Assembly: GCF_019083965.1 (NCBI RefSeq) | Contig: NZ_JAHRCY010000004.1 | Coordinates: 451,236 to 515,235 of the forward strand | Length of the DNA: 64,000 nt | Source of the DNA: Catellatospora tritici | GTDB taxonomy: Bacteria; Actinomycetota; Actinomycetes; Mycobacteriales; Micromonosporaceae | Direction of reading: 5' to 3' | Part shown: positions 1-8,365 of the stretch, in pieces | How positions within the stretch are numbered: position 1 is the stretch's first letter | Layout: each line of letters starts with the position of its first letter | Program-made: the position numbers and the translations under genes | Notes under the pieces: model-generated | Databases searched by the model: none | The model's input: the letters and a program-made list of their open reading frames with translations, nothing else | Told to the model about the DNA's origin: nothing

Positions 1-841
1 TGACGTTGAGGGCGCCTGCGGCGGCGCCGGTGCGTACGGCGGTGCGCATGTCGCCGCCCTGGGCCAGGACGGCGGCCAGGCCCGCGGTCATGGAGTCGCC
101 GGCGCCGCGGTGGTCGGCGGGTTCGAGTCGGGGGAGCCTGACTTCGAGCAGGTGGTGGTCGAGCAGGGTGAGGGCGGGTAGGTCGGCGCGGCTGAGCACG
201 ATCGCGGCGGCGCCTTCGGCCTGCAGTTGCCGCATGGCGGCCAGTAGGGCGGGGGTGCTGTCGTCGGCGGCACGGCCGTCGTGCAGGAGTTCCTCGTGGG
301 AGACCTTGAGCACGTCCAGGCCGCCGGCCAGGGCGGCGTCGAGGTAGTCGCCGGACAGGTCGGCGATGACGAGGGCACCGTTGCGGCGCAGGTCGATGGC
401 CAGGCGCCGGTAGGTGTCGGGGGGTAGCACGCGGGGGTCGGCGACGCCGGCCAGGACGCATACGCGGGCGCGTAGGCCTTCGGCGAGCGCGAGTCCGTAG
501 AGCTCGTCCTGTTCGTGGCGGGTGAGGGTGTGGCCGGGGGCTTGGGCGAGTTCGTTGCGTTGTCCGTCGCGTCGGTCGTGGACGTAGGCACCGTTGCCGC
601 CGGTGGTGTCGGTGGCGGCGAGTTCGAGGCCTTCGGCGGTGATGAGGGTGCGTACGACGTGTCCGGTCTCGTCGCCGAAGGCGGAGACGAGCCGGACGGG
701 CACGCCGAGGGAGCGGATCATGCGGGCGACCCAGACGCCTTGGCCGCCTGCGTGGAGGTGGATCTCGTCGTCGTCGCCGGTTTTCTCGATGGTGACGGTG
801 AGCTGCGGCGATGGGGCGAACACCATGACACTGTCGGGCAT
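1..841 (-). CDS. PfkB-family carbohydrate kinase (1-phosphofructokinase-like), 3' end cut off
   Basis: The frame is open from 841 to the window edge, so the C-terminus is missing. The N-terminus has the beta-strand FAPSPQLTVTIE typical of 1-phosphofructokinase/tagatose-6-P kinase. An early GGQG segment follows (sugar pocket, usually GGxG). The PfkB signature 2 with the catalytic base, DHRGAGDSMTAGLAA, lies near residue 247. The family phosphorylates sugars or sugar phosphates; the substrate cannot be told here. The ATG at 841 is 30 bp after the SDR stop, so the two are probably co-transcribed. An internal ATG at 826 (MVFAPSPQ) also fits the family start. Confidence 0.85.
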   Translation of the reverse strand, partial: MPDSVMVFAPSPQLTVTIEKTGDDDEIHLHAGGQGVWVARMIRSLGVPVRLVSAFGDETGHVVRTLITAEGLELAATDTTGGNGAYVHDRRDGQRNELAQAPGHTLTRHEQDELYGLALAEGLRARVCVLAGVADPRVLPPDTYRRLAIDLRRNGALVIADLSGDYLDAALAGGLDVLKVSHEELLHDGRAADDSTPALLAAMRQLQAEGAAAIVLSRADLPALTLLDHHLLEVRLPRLEPADHRGAGDSMTAGLAAVLAQGGDMRTAVRTGAAAGALNV

Positions 842-870
842 ACGGGTGTCGTACCCCGTTGCCGGGTGGA

Positions 871-1680
871 TCAACCCCGGGTGTGTGGGCTGCCGGTGGG
901 CATGAGCGGTGGGGGCAGTTTGAGGTCGGGGGCGGGGCTGCCGTCGGGCATCAGCGATGGCGGCAGTGGCGGGTATTCGTAGCGCAGGGGTGGTTGGCCG
1001 GGGATGAGGGCCCAGGCGCCGCCGGTGGTGCCGGTGTCGATGACGTGGTCCATGGCGGTGGCGACGTCGTCGGGGGTGATGAGGGGGTAGCCCTGTTCGG
1101 CGAGGGTGGGTCGTAGGACGTTGAGCATGGGGGTGTCGACGAAGCCGGGGCACAGGGCGTTGATGGCGATGTCGCGGGGTTTGAGGGGGTTGGCCAGGGC
1201 GCGGACGAAGCCGAGGACGGCGGCTTTGGTGAGGGTGTAGAGGGGGTTGGCCTGGCTGGGGTCGATGGCGGCCAGGGTGGAGGTGACGATGATGTGGCCG
1301 CCGCGGACGGACAGGGCGGGTAGGGCGGCGTCGACGCCGAAGACGACGCCGTCGATGTTGACGGCGATGGCGCGGCGGTAGCGTTCGAGGTTGAGTGGTT
1401 CGGTGGCGCGTTGGCCGGTGGGGACGCCCGCGTGCAGGCACAGCAGGTCGAGGCGGCCGTGTCGGGCCAGGATGGTGTCGATGAGGGCGAGGTTGGCGTC
1501 GCGGTCGCTGACGTCGAGGCTGTGCGCGGTGCCGCCGACGGTGGCGGCGACCGCGGTGGCGGCGTCGAGGTCGATGTCGGCCAGGACGGGGTGGTAGCCG
1601 CGGGCGGCGAGGTGTCGTGCGTATGCGGCGCCGATGGCGCCGCCGCCTGCGGTGACGAGCGCGACGGGGGTGTCGGTCAT
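871..1680 (-). CDS. SDR-family NAD(P)-dependent oxidoreductase
   Basis: This 269 aa protein has the classical short-chain dehydrogenase length. The glycine-rich cofactor loop TAGGGAIG is at residues 10-17. HAG replaces the usual NNAG. A catalytic Ser precedes YTLTK (YxxxK), and PGFVDTPM is the typical motif after it. The C-terminus is proline-rich and slightly extended. An acidic residue after strand 2 (ADIDLD) suggests NAD preference. TATGAT lies 6 bases before the ATG, suggesting a leaderless start. The substrate is unknown. The PfkB kinase follows in the same direction. Confidence 0.9.
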   Translation of the reverse strand: MTDTPVALVTAGGGAIGAAYARHLAARGYHPVLADIDLDAATAVAATVGGTAHSLDVSDRDANLALIDTILARHGRLDLLCLHAGVPTGQRATEPLNLERYRRAIAVNIDGVVFGVDAALPALSVRGGHIIVTSTLAAIDPSQANPLYTLTKAAVLGFVRALANPLKPRDIAINALCPGFVDTPMLNVLRPTLAEQGYPLITPDDVATAMDHVIDTGTTGGAWALIPGQPPLRYEYPPLPPSLMPDGSPAPDLKLPPPLMPTGSPHTRG

Positions 1681-1701
1681 CGACGCATCATATGGTGTCG
1701 A

Positions 1702-2508
1702 TCATCGGGTGCGTACGGTGGAGATCGCGCGGGCGGCGAGCCGCAGCAGGGGTACGAGGTCTGCGGGGGTGTCCAGGACGAGGTCGACCCAGTCGGCGAC
1801 CTGGTCGCCGGTTTCGGGGTTGTGGATGCCGACGCAGAATGCGGCGAAGTCGGGGTCGATGTGGGCGCGGCGGTCGAGGGCGTGTAGGGCGGGTAGGTCG
1901 CCGAGGTCGTCGCCGAAGTACCAGGCGCAGGTCAGGCCGGTGGTGGTGGTGGCGATGACGTCGCCTTTGTCGCGGCGGACGGGGGGTTTGAGTTCGACGA
2001 CCATGCGTCCGGGTAGGGCGGTGAGGCCGTATTCGACGGCTTTGGCCTGTCCCCACTGTTCGATGTGGTCGCGTAGGTGGGGTGCGGTGCGGTAGTGCAG
2101 GGCGACGGACAGGCGTTTGTGTTCGACGAGGATCTGGGGGTCGAGGTCGGCCATGGCCTGGCGGGCGACGGTGTCGATCGCGGGGATCCAGGGGATGACT
2201 TCGGGGTCGGTCCAGATGGTGCCGTGTTCGTCGGCTGATTCCATGCCGTAGAGGCCGTAGAGGCGTACGGGTAGGCCGCCGAAGTGGCGTTGCAGGAAGC
2301 CGACGGGGCGGCCGGAGACGATGGCGGTGGTGTGGATGAGGGGGGCGAGGTCGGCGATGGCTTCGACGGCGCCGGGGACCGGGGTGACGGCGGACGGGTC
2401 GGTCTGGATGGTCGACAGGGTGCCGTCGAAGTCGAAGAAGAAACCGCAGGTTTGGGCCCTTTCGGCAGCAATGTGTAGTGCGCCGGTAACCCTCTGCGAC
2501 TCGATCAC
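1702..2508 (-). CDS. otsB: trehalose-6-phosphate phosphatase OtsB
   Basis: The 268 aa HAD-superfamily protein dephosphorylates trehalose 6-phosphate to trehalose in the cytoplasm. Motif I is DFDGTL with nucleophile D26 and acid D28. IVSGRP is motif II, RRDKGD carries the conserved Lys, and YFGDDLGD is motif IV with Mg-binding Asp residues. RLYGLYGME matches the OtsB cap region. The GTG at 2508 is chosen because TACAGT sits 6 bases upstream; the same frame runs on without stop to 3342 inside the opposite reading of the kinase gene, but that extension is a shadow. No otsA is visible in the window. Confidence 0.93.
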   Translation of the reverse strand: MIESQRVTGALHIAAERAQTCGFFFDFDGTLSTIQTDPSAVTPVPGAVEAIADLAPLIHTTAIVSGRPVGFLQRHFGGLPVRLYGLYGMESADEHGTIWTDPEVIPWIPAIDTVARQAMADLDPQILVEHKRLSVALHYRTAPHLRDHIEQWGQAKAVEYGLTALPGRMVVELKPPVRRDKGDVIATTTTGLTCAWYFGDDLGDLPALHALDRRAHIDPDFAAFCVGIHNPETGDQVADWVDLVLDTPADLVPLLRLAARAISTVRTR

Positions 2509-2540
2509 TCGCCCACTGTAGGCCACCGCCGCCCTGAGGA

Positions 2541-3680
2541 TCACGTGAAGTGATCCATCATTCCTGTATCGATCCGGTGTACGGCATGGGCCTCGGTCAC
2601 GTCCGGGGCCTGCCACCTGCCCAGCATCCGTTCCCACGCCGCCTGCGGCACCGCCGCGTCCCGGCCGCTGTTGCGGGCACGCACCACGGGCGGCGGCGCC
2701 TCCAGGGCCACGATCTCCACCCGCGCCCGGTATGACGCCGCCAGCCCGACGCACAGGTCCCGCTGCTGCCGCGACACGTTGGTCGCGTTCCACACGAACG
2801 GCTGCCCGGCGCGCAGCAGTTCCCGGGCCCGCGCGTACGCCGCGGCGACCACCGGACCCTGGTCGGCGGTCGGCGCCACCCCCAGCCGCCCACGCAGCTC
2901 GTCCAGGCTGACCACCGGCGCCCCCGGCCGGTTGGCGGCGAGCCACGTGTCCTTGCCGACCCCCGGCAGGCCCGACATCACCGTCACCACCGACCGGGTG
3001 TCGTCGAAGGCGGCGTAACCCGGGTCGCGGCCCGGGGTGCGGAAGTACATGAACCGCGCGTGGTCGGAGGCGAACGGCCACGCCGCGTCGAGCACCCCCA
3101 GTTCCGCGCAGTACTCCCGGAACAGCCCCACCTGCTCCAGCAGCGCGTCGGCGTCGGCGCACACCCGGCCCCGCGCGTCGGCCTCGGCCAGCAGCGCCAG
3201 GTCGTCGTTGGCGGCCAGCAACGACACCCGCAGCACGATCCGCTCCAGGTCCGGACGGTCCATCGCCCGCAGCGGCACCTGATGGTGGGCCACCAGCGCC
3301 GCCACCTGCTCGCGCCAGCCCGGCGGCGCCCCCAGCTCCCACAGGATCCGTCGGGCCAGCAGGTCACCGCGACGCGCGTGCCCACGCGCGTGCACGTGCC
3401 CGTCCTCGACCCGGGTGCAGTCCGGTTTGGCGACGTCGTGCAGCAGCACCGCCGCGAACAGCCGCACCTGCCGCTCACGCGGACACGCCCGCCAGCCCGG
3501 CAGCCCGACCAGGGCCAGGACGGCCAGCCGGGTGTGCTCGGCGACGTCGCCTTCGGCGTGGTGCCGCGGGTCCTGGCCGACCCCGGCCATCGCGCGGACC
3601 CACGCGAACCGCTCGCAGATCGCGTCCCAGTCCAGGTCCCAGTCGGGCCCGGACGGGCACAGCCGGTCAAAGACCCGCAT
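2541..3680 (-). CDS. HD-Pnk: HD phosphohydrolase fused to polynucleotide kinase
   Basis: The 379 aa protein has two domains. The N-terminal half (about 30-200) is an HD metal phosphohydrolase with LLHDVAKPD (H81, D82) and further His residues at 40-49, 95-101 and 132-133. The C-terminal half (about 232-379) is a P-loop kinase with Walker A GLPGVGKDT at 237-245 and an FVWNATN segment as in T4-type polynucleotide kinases. This matches the architecture of Runella HD-Pnk, which removes 2',3'-cyclic phosphate and 3' phosphate ends and phosphorylates 5'-OH ends. It overlaps the RNA ligase stop by 14 bp, so the two are translated together. Confidence 0.88.
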   Translation of the reverse strand: MRVFDRLCPSGPDWDLDWDAICERFAWVRAMAGVGQDPRHHAEGDVAEHTRLAVLALVGLPGWRACPRERQVRLFAAVLLHDVAKPDCTRVEDGHVHARGHARRGDLLARRILWELGAPPGWREQVAALVAHHQVPLRAMDRPDLERIVLRVSLLAANDDLALLAEADARGRVCADADALLEQVGLFREYCAELGVLDAAWPFASDHARFMYFRTPGRDPGYAAFDDTRSVVTVMSGLPGVGKDTWLAANRPGAPVVSLDELRGRLGVAPTADQGPVVAAAYARARELLRAGQPFVWNATNVSRQQRDLCVGLAASYRARVEIVALEAPPPVVRARNSGRDAAVPQAAWERMLGRWQAPDVTEAHAVHRIDTGMMDHFT

Positions 3681-4449
3681 ACAGCACCTCCGGGTCGGCG
3701 AGCCGGTTGGCGACGATCGGCCGGTCGGCCCAGTGTGAACCGGAGTCGGTCACCGCGGTGGCGAAACTGGGCCGCACCCACTTGTACCGGCCCGCGACCT
3801 GCCCGCCCTGCTCGACCTTCAGGTACAGGCCCTCCATCAGGTCGGAGGTGTCGGACTCGGCCGCGGCGGTCGCCGGGTCGACCCCGGCGTCGGCGGCGGC
3901 ACGGGCCAGGGCGTCGCGCCAGCCGGGGGTACGGCACGTCGAGGCCCCCACCAGCGCCGCGATCTGCTTGGCCGAGTCGAACACCTGCTCGGCCAGCACC
4001 GGCGCCGACATGATCGGCACCCCGGCGAGCAGGTCCCGGCGCGCGCCGGTGTCCAGGAACCGGGCGGTGGCGGTGTCCAGGACGTCGAACTCGCAGAAGT
4101 AGTGCGGCAGCGCGTCGTAGAAGACGGTGTGCTTGGCGTACAGCCATTCGCCGTAGCAGACGTACCGGTCGCGCAGGCGCGGCCACAGCAGCGGGCCGAC
4201 GGTCGCCGCCCATGACTTGAACAACGTGAACTGCTGTTCACGTGGGCCGCCGGACAGGTAGTGGCCCCGCGACTGCAGCCGCAGCCGCCCGTCGGCGTCG
4301 AACGAGATGCCCGCGTTGGCGCCGTCGAGTTTCTCGCACACGACCACCCTCACCCCACGCAGCGCCGACAGCGGCACCTGCGCCAGGTCCTCGTCACCGG
4401 GCTGCAGACGGGAACCGGCCAGGTGCGGCGTACGCGGGAACTTGAACAC
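3667..4449 (-). CDS. ATP-dependent RNA ligase (Rnl family)
   Basis: The 260 aa protein is a compact nucleotidyltransferase with motif I KLDGAN at 40-45 (K40 is the AMP-accepting lysine). Motif Ia is QSRGHYL near 60. Motif III is around YGEWLYAKHTVFYDAL, motif IV is EGLYLK, and motif V is RYKWVRP near the C-terminus. It should seal 3'-OH and 5'-PO4 RNA ends. There is no appended domain beyond a short tail. The start is GTG at 4449 with a near-consensus -10 (TAGACA) 7 bases upstream. It is the first gene of the two-gene operon with HD-Pnk. Confidence 0.88.
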   Translation of the reverse strand: MFKFPRTPHLAGSRLQPGDEDLAQVPLSALRGVRVVVCEKLDGANAGISFDADGRLRLQSRGHYLSGGPREQQFTLFKSWAATVGPLLWPRLRDRYVCYGEWLYAKHTVFYDALPHYFCEFDVLDTATARFLDTGARRDLLAGVPIMSAPVLAEQVFDSAKQIAALVGASTCRTPGWRDALARAAADAGVDPATAAAESDTSDLMEGLYLKVEQGGQVAGRYKWVRPSFATAVTDSGSHWADRPIVANRLADPEVLYAGL

Positions 4450-4560
4450 GGCGACATGTCTACCGCCCGGACCTGCCCGGCCGCGACCGGGTTTCGTCCG
4501 GGCGCCGAAACCGGTGCCGCCGACAGGATTAACACCTCGCCGCGTGGGTAGATGCGGCCC

Positions 4561-4908
4561 ATGACGGCTACCGGTATCCTCTCCGCGCTCCTGATAGGAA
4601 TCCTCATCGGCACCTTCGGTCGCCTGGTCCTGCCCGGCCGGCAGAACATCGGCGCCGTCGCCACCGTCGCGGTCGGCATCATCGCCGCGCTGCTGGGCGG
4701 CTGGGCGTCACGACGCCTGGGCTGGGACGACAACGTCCAGGCCCGCTGGGACTGGGACTGGATCGGCCTGCACCTGCATTGGAGTTGGGCCACCCTCGGG
4801 GTGCAGCTCGCGTTCGCGGTGCTGGGCATCATCGCCGCGATGGCGCTGACCCGCACCTTCGTCGCCGACGACGACAAGCCCGTACGCCGTCGCCGCCGCA
4901 GCGCCTGA
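4561..4908 (+). CDS. GlsB/YeaQ/YmgE-type small membrane protein
   Basis: The small protein (about 115 aa) has three hydrophobic segments: roughly residues 5-20, 30-47 and 76-95. The first carries GILIGTFGRLVLPGRQ, the hallmark of the transglycosylase-associated/YeaQ family. Between segments 2 and 3 lies a tryptophan-rich stretch (WDWDWIGLHLHWSW), and the tail is basic (RRRRRSA). The family is stress-associated with no proven enzyme activity. ATG 4561 is preferred over 4552 because a -10-like GTAGAT sits 7 bases upstream. Confidence 0.75.
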   Translation: MTATGILSALLIGILIGTFGRLVLPGRQNIGAVATVAVGIIAALLGGWASRRLGWDDNVQARWDWDWIGLHLHWSWATLGVQLAFAVLGIIAAMALTRTFVADDDKPVRRRRRSA

Positions 4909-5016
4909 CCCCCACCCGTTCGCGCCCCCGGTCGACCTGTCCGGACCGGGGGCGCGCCCGTGCCACCCGGATGCGAAGCTGAAAGGGCACCGCACCGCAC
5001 GCGACAGGGGAGACCG

Positions 5017-6114
5017 ATGAACCTCGACCAGATCAGCCGCCCCGGCCGGGTCGCCGACCACGACGAGGCCATCTCCGCCGAGGAACTGGCCCTGGCGGCC
5101 CGCAACCACGGCATCCCGCTGGAGGCGCTGCGCTACGACCTCACCCCACCGGGCCTGCACTACCTGCTCATCCACTACGACATCCCGCTGACCGACGCCG
5201 ACACGTGGCAGCTGACCGTCGGCGGGCACGTCACCCGTCCGCTGACCCTCACCCTCGCCGACCTGAAGACCCGGCCCGCGAGCACGGTCCGGGTCACCAT
5301 GGAGTGCGCCGGCAACGGCCGCGCCCGGCTGCGCCCGCGGCCGGTCAGCCAGCCGTGGCTGGTCGAAGCCGTCGGCACCGCCGAATGGACCGGGGTGCCG
5401 TTGCGGGACCTGCTCACCGACGCCGGGGTCGACCCGGCCGCGGTCGATGTCGTGTTCACCGGCGCCGACCACGGCATCGAACGCGGGGTCGAACAGGACT
5501 ACCAGCGCGGCCTGTCCCTGGCCGACGCGATGGCGCCGGAGGTGCTGGTCGCGTACGCGATGAACGGCCAGCCGCTGCCGCCGCAGCACGGCCACCCGAT
5601 GCGGCTGGTCGCCCCCGGCTGGTACGGCATGGCGCACGTCAAATGGCTGCGCGACATCACCGTCACCGACACCGCGTTCACCGGATACCAGAACGCCGTC
5701 GCCTACCGGCTGCGCCGGCAGCCCGGTGACGACGGCGACCCGGTCACCCGGATCCGGCCCCGGGCCCTGCTCGTGCCGCCCGGTTTCCCCGACTTCATGT
5801 CCCGCGTCCGGGTCGTCGACGCCGGCGTCCACACGCTGGAAGGACGGGCCTGGTCCGGGCAGGCCCCGCTGGAGTCGGTCGAGGTCAGCGCCGACGGTGG
5901 CCGCACCTGGGCCCCGGCCGAACTCGAACCCGACACCGGGCACCGGTGGGCGTGGCGCCGCTTCACCCACCGGTGGACCGCCGAACCCGGCCGCCACCAG
6001 CTCACCGCCCGCGCCCACGACACCACCGGCGCCGCGCAGCCCGTCGACCAGGAGTGGAACCGCGGCGGGTTCGCCAACAACGCCGTCCAGTTCGTCGACG
6101 TCCTGTGCCGGTGA
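5017..6114 (+). CDS. sulfite-oxidase-family molybdopterin oxidoreductase
   Basis: The 365 aa protein has the sulfite oxidase fold. The Moco domain contains VRVTMECAGNGR, whose Cys is the expected Mo ligand, plus GTAEWTGVPLRDLL and GMAHVKWL. A C-terminal dimerisation domain (about 270-365) contains VEVSADGGRTW and a final WNRGGFANNAVQ. There is no heme domain, no Tat signal and no signal peptide, so a cytoplasmic enzyme is inferred; the electron acceptor is unknown. The start is ATG 5017 after GGGGAG. Its TGA overlaps the GTG of the phosphotransferase gene by 4 bp. Confidence 0.9.
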   Translation: MNLDQISRPGRVADHDEAISAEELALAARNHGIPLEALRYDLTPPGLHYLLIHYDIPLTDADTWQLTVGGHVTRPLTLTLADLKTRPASTVRVTMECAGNGRARLRPRPVSQPWLVEAVGTAEWTGVPLRDLLTDAGVDPAAVDVVFTGADHGIERGVEQDYQRGLSLADAMAPEVLVAYAMNGQPLPPQHGHPMRLVAPGWYGMAHVKWLRDITVTDTAFTGYQNAVAYRLRRQPGDDGDPVTRIRPRALLVPPGFPDFMSRVRVVDAGVHTLEGRAWSGQAPLESVEVSADGGRTWAPAELEPDTGHRWAWRRFTHRWTAEPGRHQLTARAHDTTGAAQPVDQEWNRGGFANNAVQFVDVLCR

Positions 6115-6848
6115 CCGGACCCCGGCCGACCGAGCACCGGCTGGGCGGCGGCAACATCGCCGACGTCGTCCGGATCGGGCAGCGGGTCCACCGCACCGCC
6201 CCCGAACGTGGCGCCTACGTCCACGAACTGCTCACCCACCTGCACCAAGCCGGATACGGCGGGTCGCCGCGCTGGCACGGCCACGACGAACACGGCCGGG
6301 AGATCCTCGACTACATCGACGGGGACGTGCCATGGCGCAGCGAGCAGCATGCCGCGCTGCGCACCCCGGACAGCCTCACCGCCCTGGCCCGGCTGGTCCG
6401 GCGTCTGCACGACCTGACCGCCGGCACCGCACTGGCCGCCGGCGGTGAGGTCGTGTGCCACCACGACCTGTCGCCGAAGAACACCGTCTACCGCGACGGC
6501 GCCCCGGTCGCGTTCCTGGACTGGGACCTGGCCGGACCAGGCCGGCGGGTCCAGGACCTCGCGCACGTGTGCTGGCAGTGGCTCGACCTCGGACCCGACG
6601 TCACCGACGTCGACACCACCGCCCGGCTGCTCGCCGTGCTCGTCGACGCCTACGGCCTGCCCGACCGGCGGTCCCTGCTGCCGACCGTGCTGTGGTGGCA
6701 GGACCGCTGCCGACGCGGCATCCTCGACGCCGCGCAGCGGGGCGTGCCCGCGATGGTGCGGCTGCGCGAGTCCGGGGTGCCGCAGCGCATCGGTGCCGCC
6801 CATGACTGGACCGCCGCCCACGCCGACGCGCTCACCGCGTACCTGTGA
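6111..6848 (+). CDS. aminoglycoside-phosphotransferase-family kinase
   Basis: The 245 aa APH/choline-kinase fold protein has Brenner's motif CHHDLSPKNTVY and the metal-binding FLDWDLAG about 20 residues later. A short beta-rich N-lobe begins RLGGGNIADVVRIG. The substrate cannot be inferred; most environmental members do not confer resistance. The start GTG 6111 overlaps the TGA of the molybdoenzyme, so translation is coupled. This is an unusual partner for a sulfite oxidase, and the pairing may be only positional. Confidence 0.85.
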   Translation: MTGPRPTEHRLGGGNIADVVRIGQRVHRTAPERGAYVHELLTHLHQAGYGGSPRWHGHDEHGREILDYIDGDVPWRSEQHAALRTPDSLTALARLVRRLHDLTAGTALAAGGEVVCHHDLSPKNTVYRDGAPVAFLDWDLAGPGRRVQDLAHVCWQWLDLGPDVTDVDTTARLLAVLVDAYGLPDRRSLLPTVLWWQDRCRRGILDAAQRGVPAMVRLRESGVPQRIGAAHDWTAAHADALTAYL

Positions 6849-6861
6849 CCGGGTCGGCGCC

Positions 6862-7245
6862 TCACCCGCATTCGGTGGCCTGCGACCACACCACCCGCCA
6901 GGGCGAGTCCGCCGCGGCCCGGCGGTAGCAGTCGGTGTGCCAGCACTGCAGCGGGCCCGGTTCCCGGCCCCCGACACCGATCTCGATGGCCGACCGGTAA
7001 CGCAGGACCGCCAGGTCGCCGTCGGCCAGGACCTCGATCTCCGAGACGGGTTCGAACCTGCGGTAGTCGATCTCACCCGACAGGACGCCACCGACGTACT
7101 GCGCCTTCGACCATGCGCCGCCGCTGGGATGGATCAGGACGAAGTCCGGGTCGTGCAGCTGGTCGAGCACGTCCGCGTCCGCCTCGACCAACGCCGTCAA
7201 CCGTGCGGTCTCAAGGTTCTTCAACGTCTGCGTGATCGAGGACAT
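6862..7245 (-). CDS. DUF4440 / NTF2-like protein
   Basis: The 127 aa protein belongs to the SnoaL/NTF2-like cone fold, seen in the helix ETARLTALVEADADVLDQLHDPDFVLIHPSG followed by alternating beta strands and a final strand with a conserved Trp (WRVVWSQAT). Family members bind small ligands or act as isomerases; no catalytic role can be assigned here. TATCCT lies 7 bases before the ATG, indicating a leaderless monocistronic gene. It converges with the phosphotransferase gene with only 13 bp between stops. Confidence 0.8.
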   Translation of the reverse strand: MSSITQTLKNLETARLTALVEADADVLDQLHDPDFVLIHPSGGAWSKAQYVGGVLSGEIDYRRFEPVSEIEVLADGDLAVLRYRSAIEIGVGGREPGPLQCWHTDCYRRAAADSPWRVVWSQATECG

Positions 7246-7287
7246 GGCGGTGAGGATACGGGCCCTGGCCCGGGTTGCGCCGCGTGG

Positions 7288-8274
7288 TCAGTCGAGCCAG
7301 GTCAGGGCCTGGCCGTGCGGCATCCCGAACGCGACCGGCCGCCCGTCGCGGGCCAGGACCGTACGGCCCGACGGGACCGGCACCGGCAGCCGCCCGGTGA
7401 TCGCCGGCAGCACCCCGGGGGCCTCGTTGGACAGCCACACCGTGCCCGGCCTGCTCGCGACCAGGTCCGTCATCGTGGTGCAGAACCGGTCCCGGTCGGC
7501 GGGGCTGAGGTAGGCCAGCACCGCGGTGTGGAACACCACCAGCGTCGCGTCGTCGGGCGCCTGCGCGACCAGGTCGGGCAGGGCGTCGTTGAGGTCGGCG
7601 CGGACCAGCAGCGGCGGGTCGGCCGCGGCGATCGCGGCGGCGGCGCTCAGCCGGTCGCGGCGGGCGGTGTGCTCGGGCCAGATCAGCGCCCGCAGCCACG
7701 CCACGTCGTCGGGGTCGGTGACGTCCAGGGGGTTCAGGTCGATACCGGCCCGCCACACCACCGGCGGAACCGCCTGCGGGACCGGTACCGGGCCGCTGGT
7801 GACACATTCGATGACCGGCCCGGCCGGGTCGCCGATCGGGGCACGGCCGTCGTAGGCGAACGCGTACCGGTCCGGGTACAGGCACAGGCCCGCCGAAGCG
7901 CCGACCTCCAGCAGCGCCAGCGGCTGCGGCAGGTCCGCGAGCGCGGGCAGCAGGATCGCGGTGCGGGCGGCCTCGTTGGTCTGGGTGGTGCGGGTCAGCA
8001 TCTGGTCGCGTACGGCGTCCCAGTGCGCCACCAGCCAGGCGCGCATCGTCAGGTAGTCGTCGATCGGGCCGCCGAGCAGCCGGACCACGCCCAGCAGCAG
8101 GTTCGGTTGGCGCCGAGGCAGCGGCAGGGTGCCGATCAGGGCCAGGACCTCGGCGTCTGCGGCCACGCCCAGGCACAGCTGTTCGTAGACGGGGGACACG
8201 CCGGCGCATTCCAGCGTCGCGAACGCGCGGTAGGTGTCGGCCAGTGCCACGTCGGTGTGGGGGATTCCCTGCAT
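7288..8274 (-). CDS. DUF2332 family protein
   Basis: The 328 aa protein is a full-length match by eye to the actinobacterial DUF2332 family. The N-terminal helix (SPVYEQLCLGVAADAEVLALIG) and the block LLEVGASAGLCLYPDRYAFAY are characteristic. The latter resembles the glycine-rich SAM-binding loop of class I methyltransferases, and VVFHTAVLAYLSPADRDRF follows later. A methyltransferase-like fold is therefore an inference, not established. TAACGT is 6 bases upstream of ATG 8274. Confidence 0.85.
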   Translation of the reverse strand: MQGIPHTDVALADTYRAFATLECAGVSPVYEQLCLGVAADAEVLALIGTLPLPRRQPNLLLGVVRLLGGPIDDYLTMRAWLVAHWDAVRDQMLTRTTQTNEAARTAILLPALADLPQPLALLEVGASAGLCLYPDRYAFAYDGRAPIGDPAGPVIECVTSGPVPVPQAVPPVVWRAGIDLNPLDVTDPDDVAWLRALIWPEHTARRDRLSAAAAIAAADPPLLVRADLNDALPDLVAQAPDDATLVVFHTAVLAYLSPADRDRFCTTMTDLVASRPGTVWLSNEAPGVLPAITGRLPVPVPSGRTVLARDGRPVAFGMPHGQALTWLD

Positions 8275-8365
8275 GCCGTCACGTTAGAACGGGTGCCGCC
8301 CCGCGCGCACCGTGTCCGACCTCACCTGTCGATCATGACCGGCCGGGCGGCGGTGCCGGGCTCGC

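Noticed and set aside
2509..3342. N-terminal extension of otsB
   Set aside because: The in-frame extension overlaps HD-Pnk in another frame and is Gly/Arg/Ala-rich; OtsB homology begins after GTG 2508.
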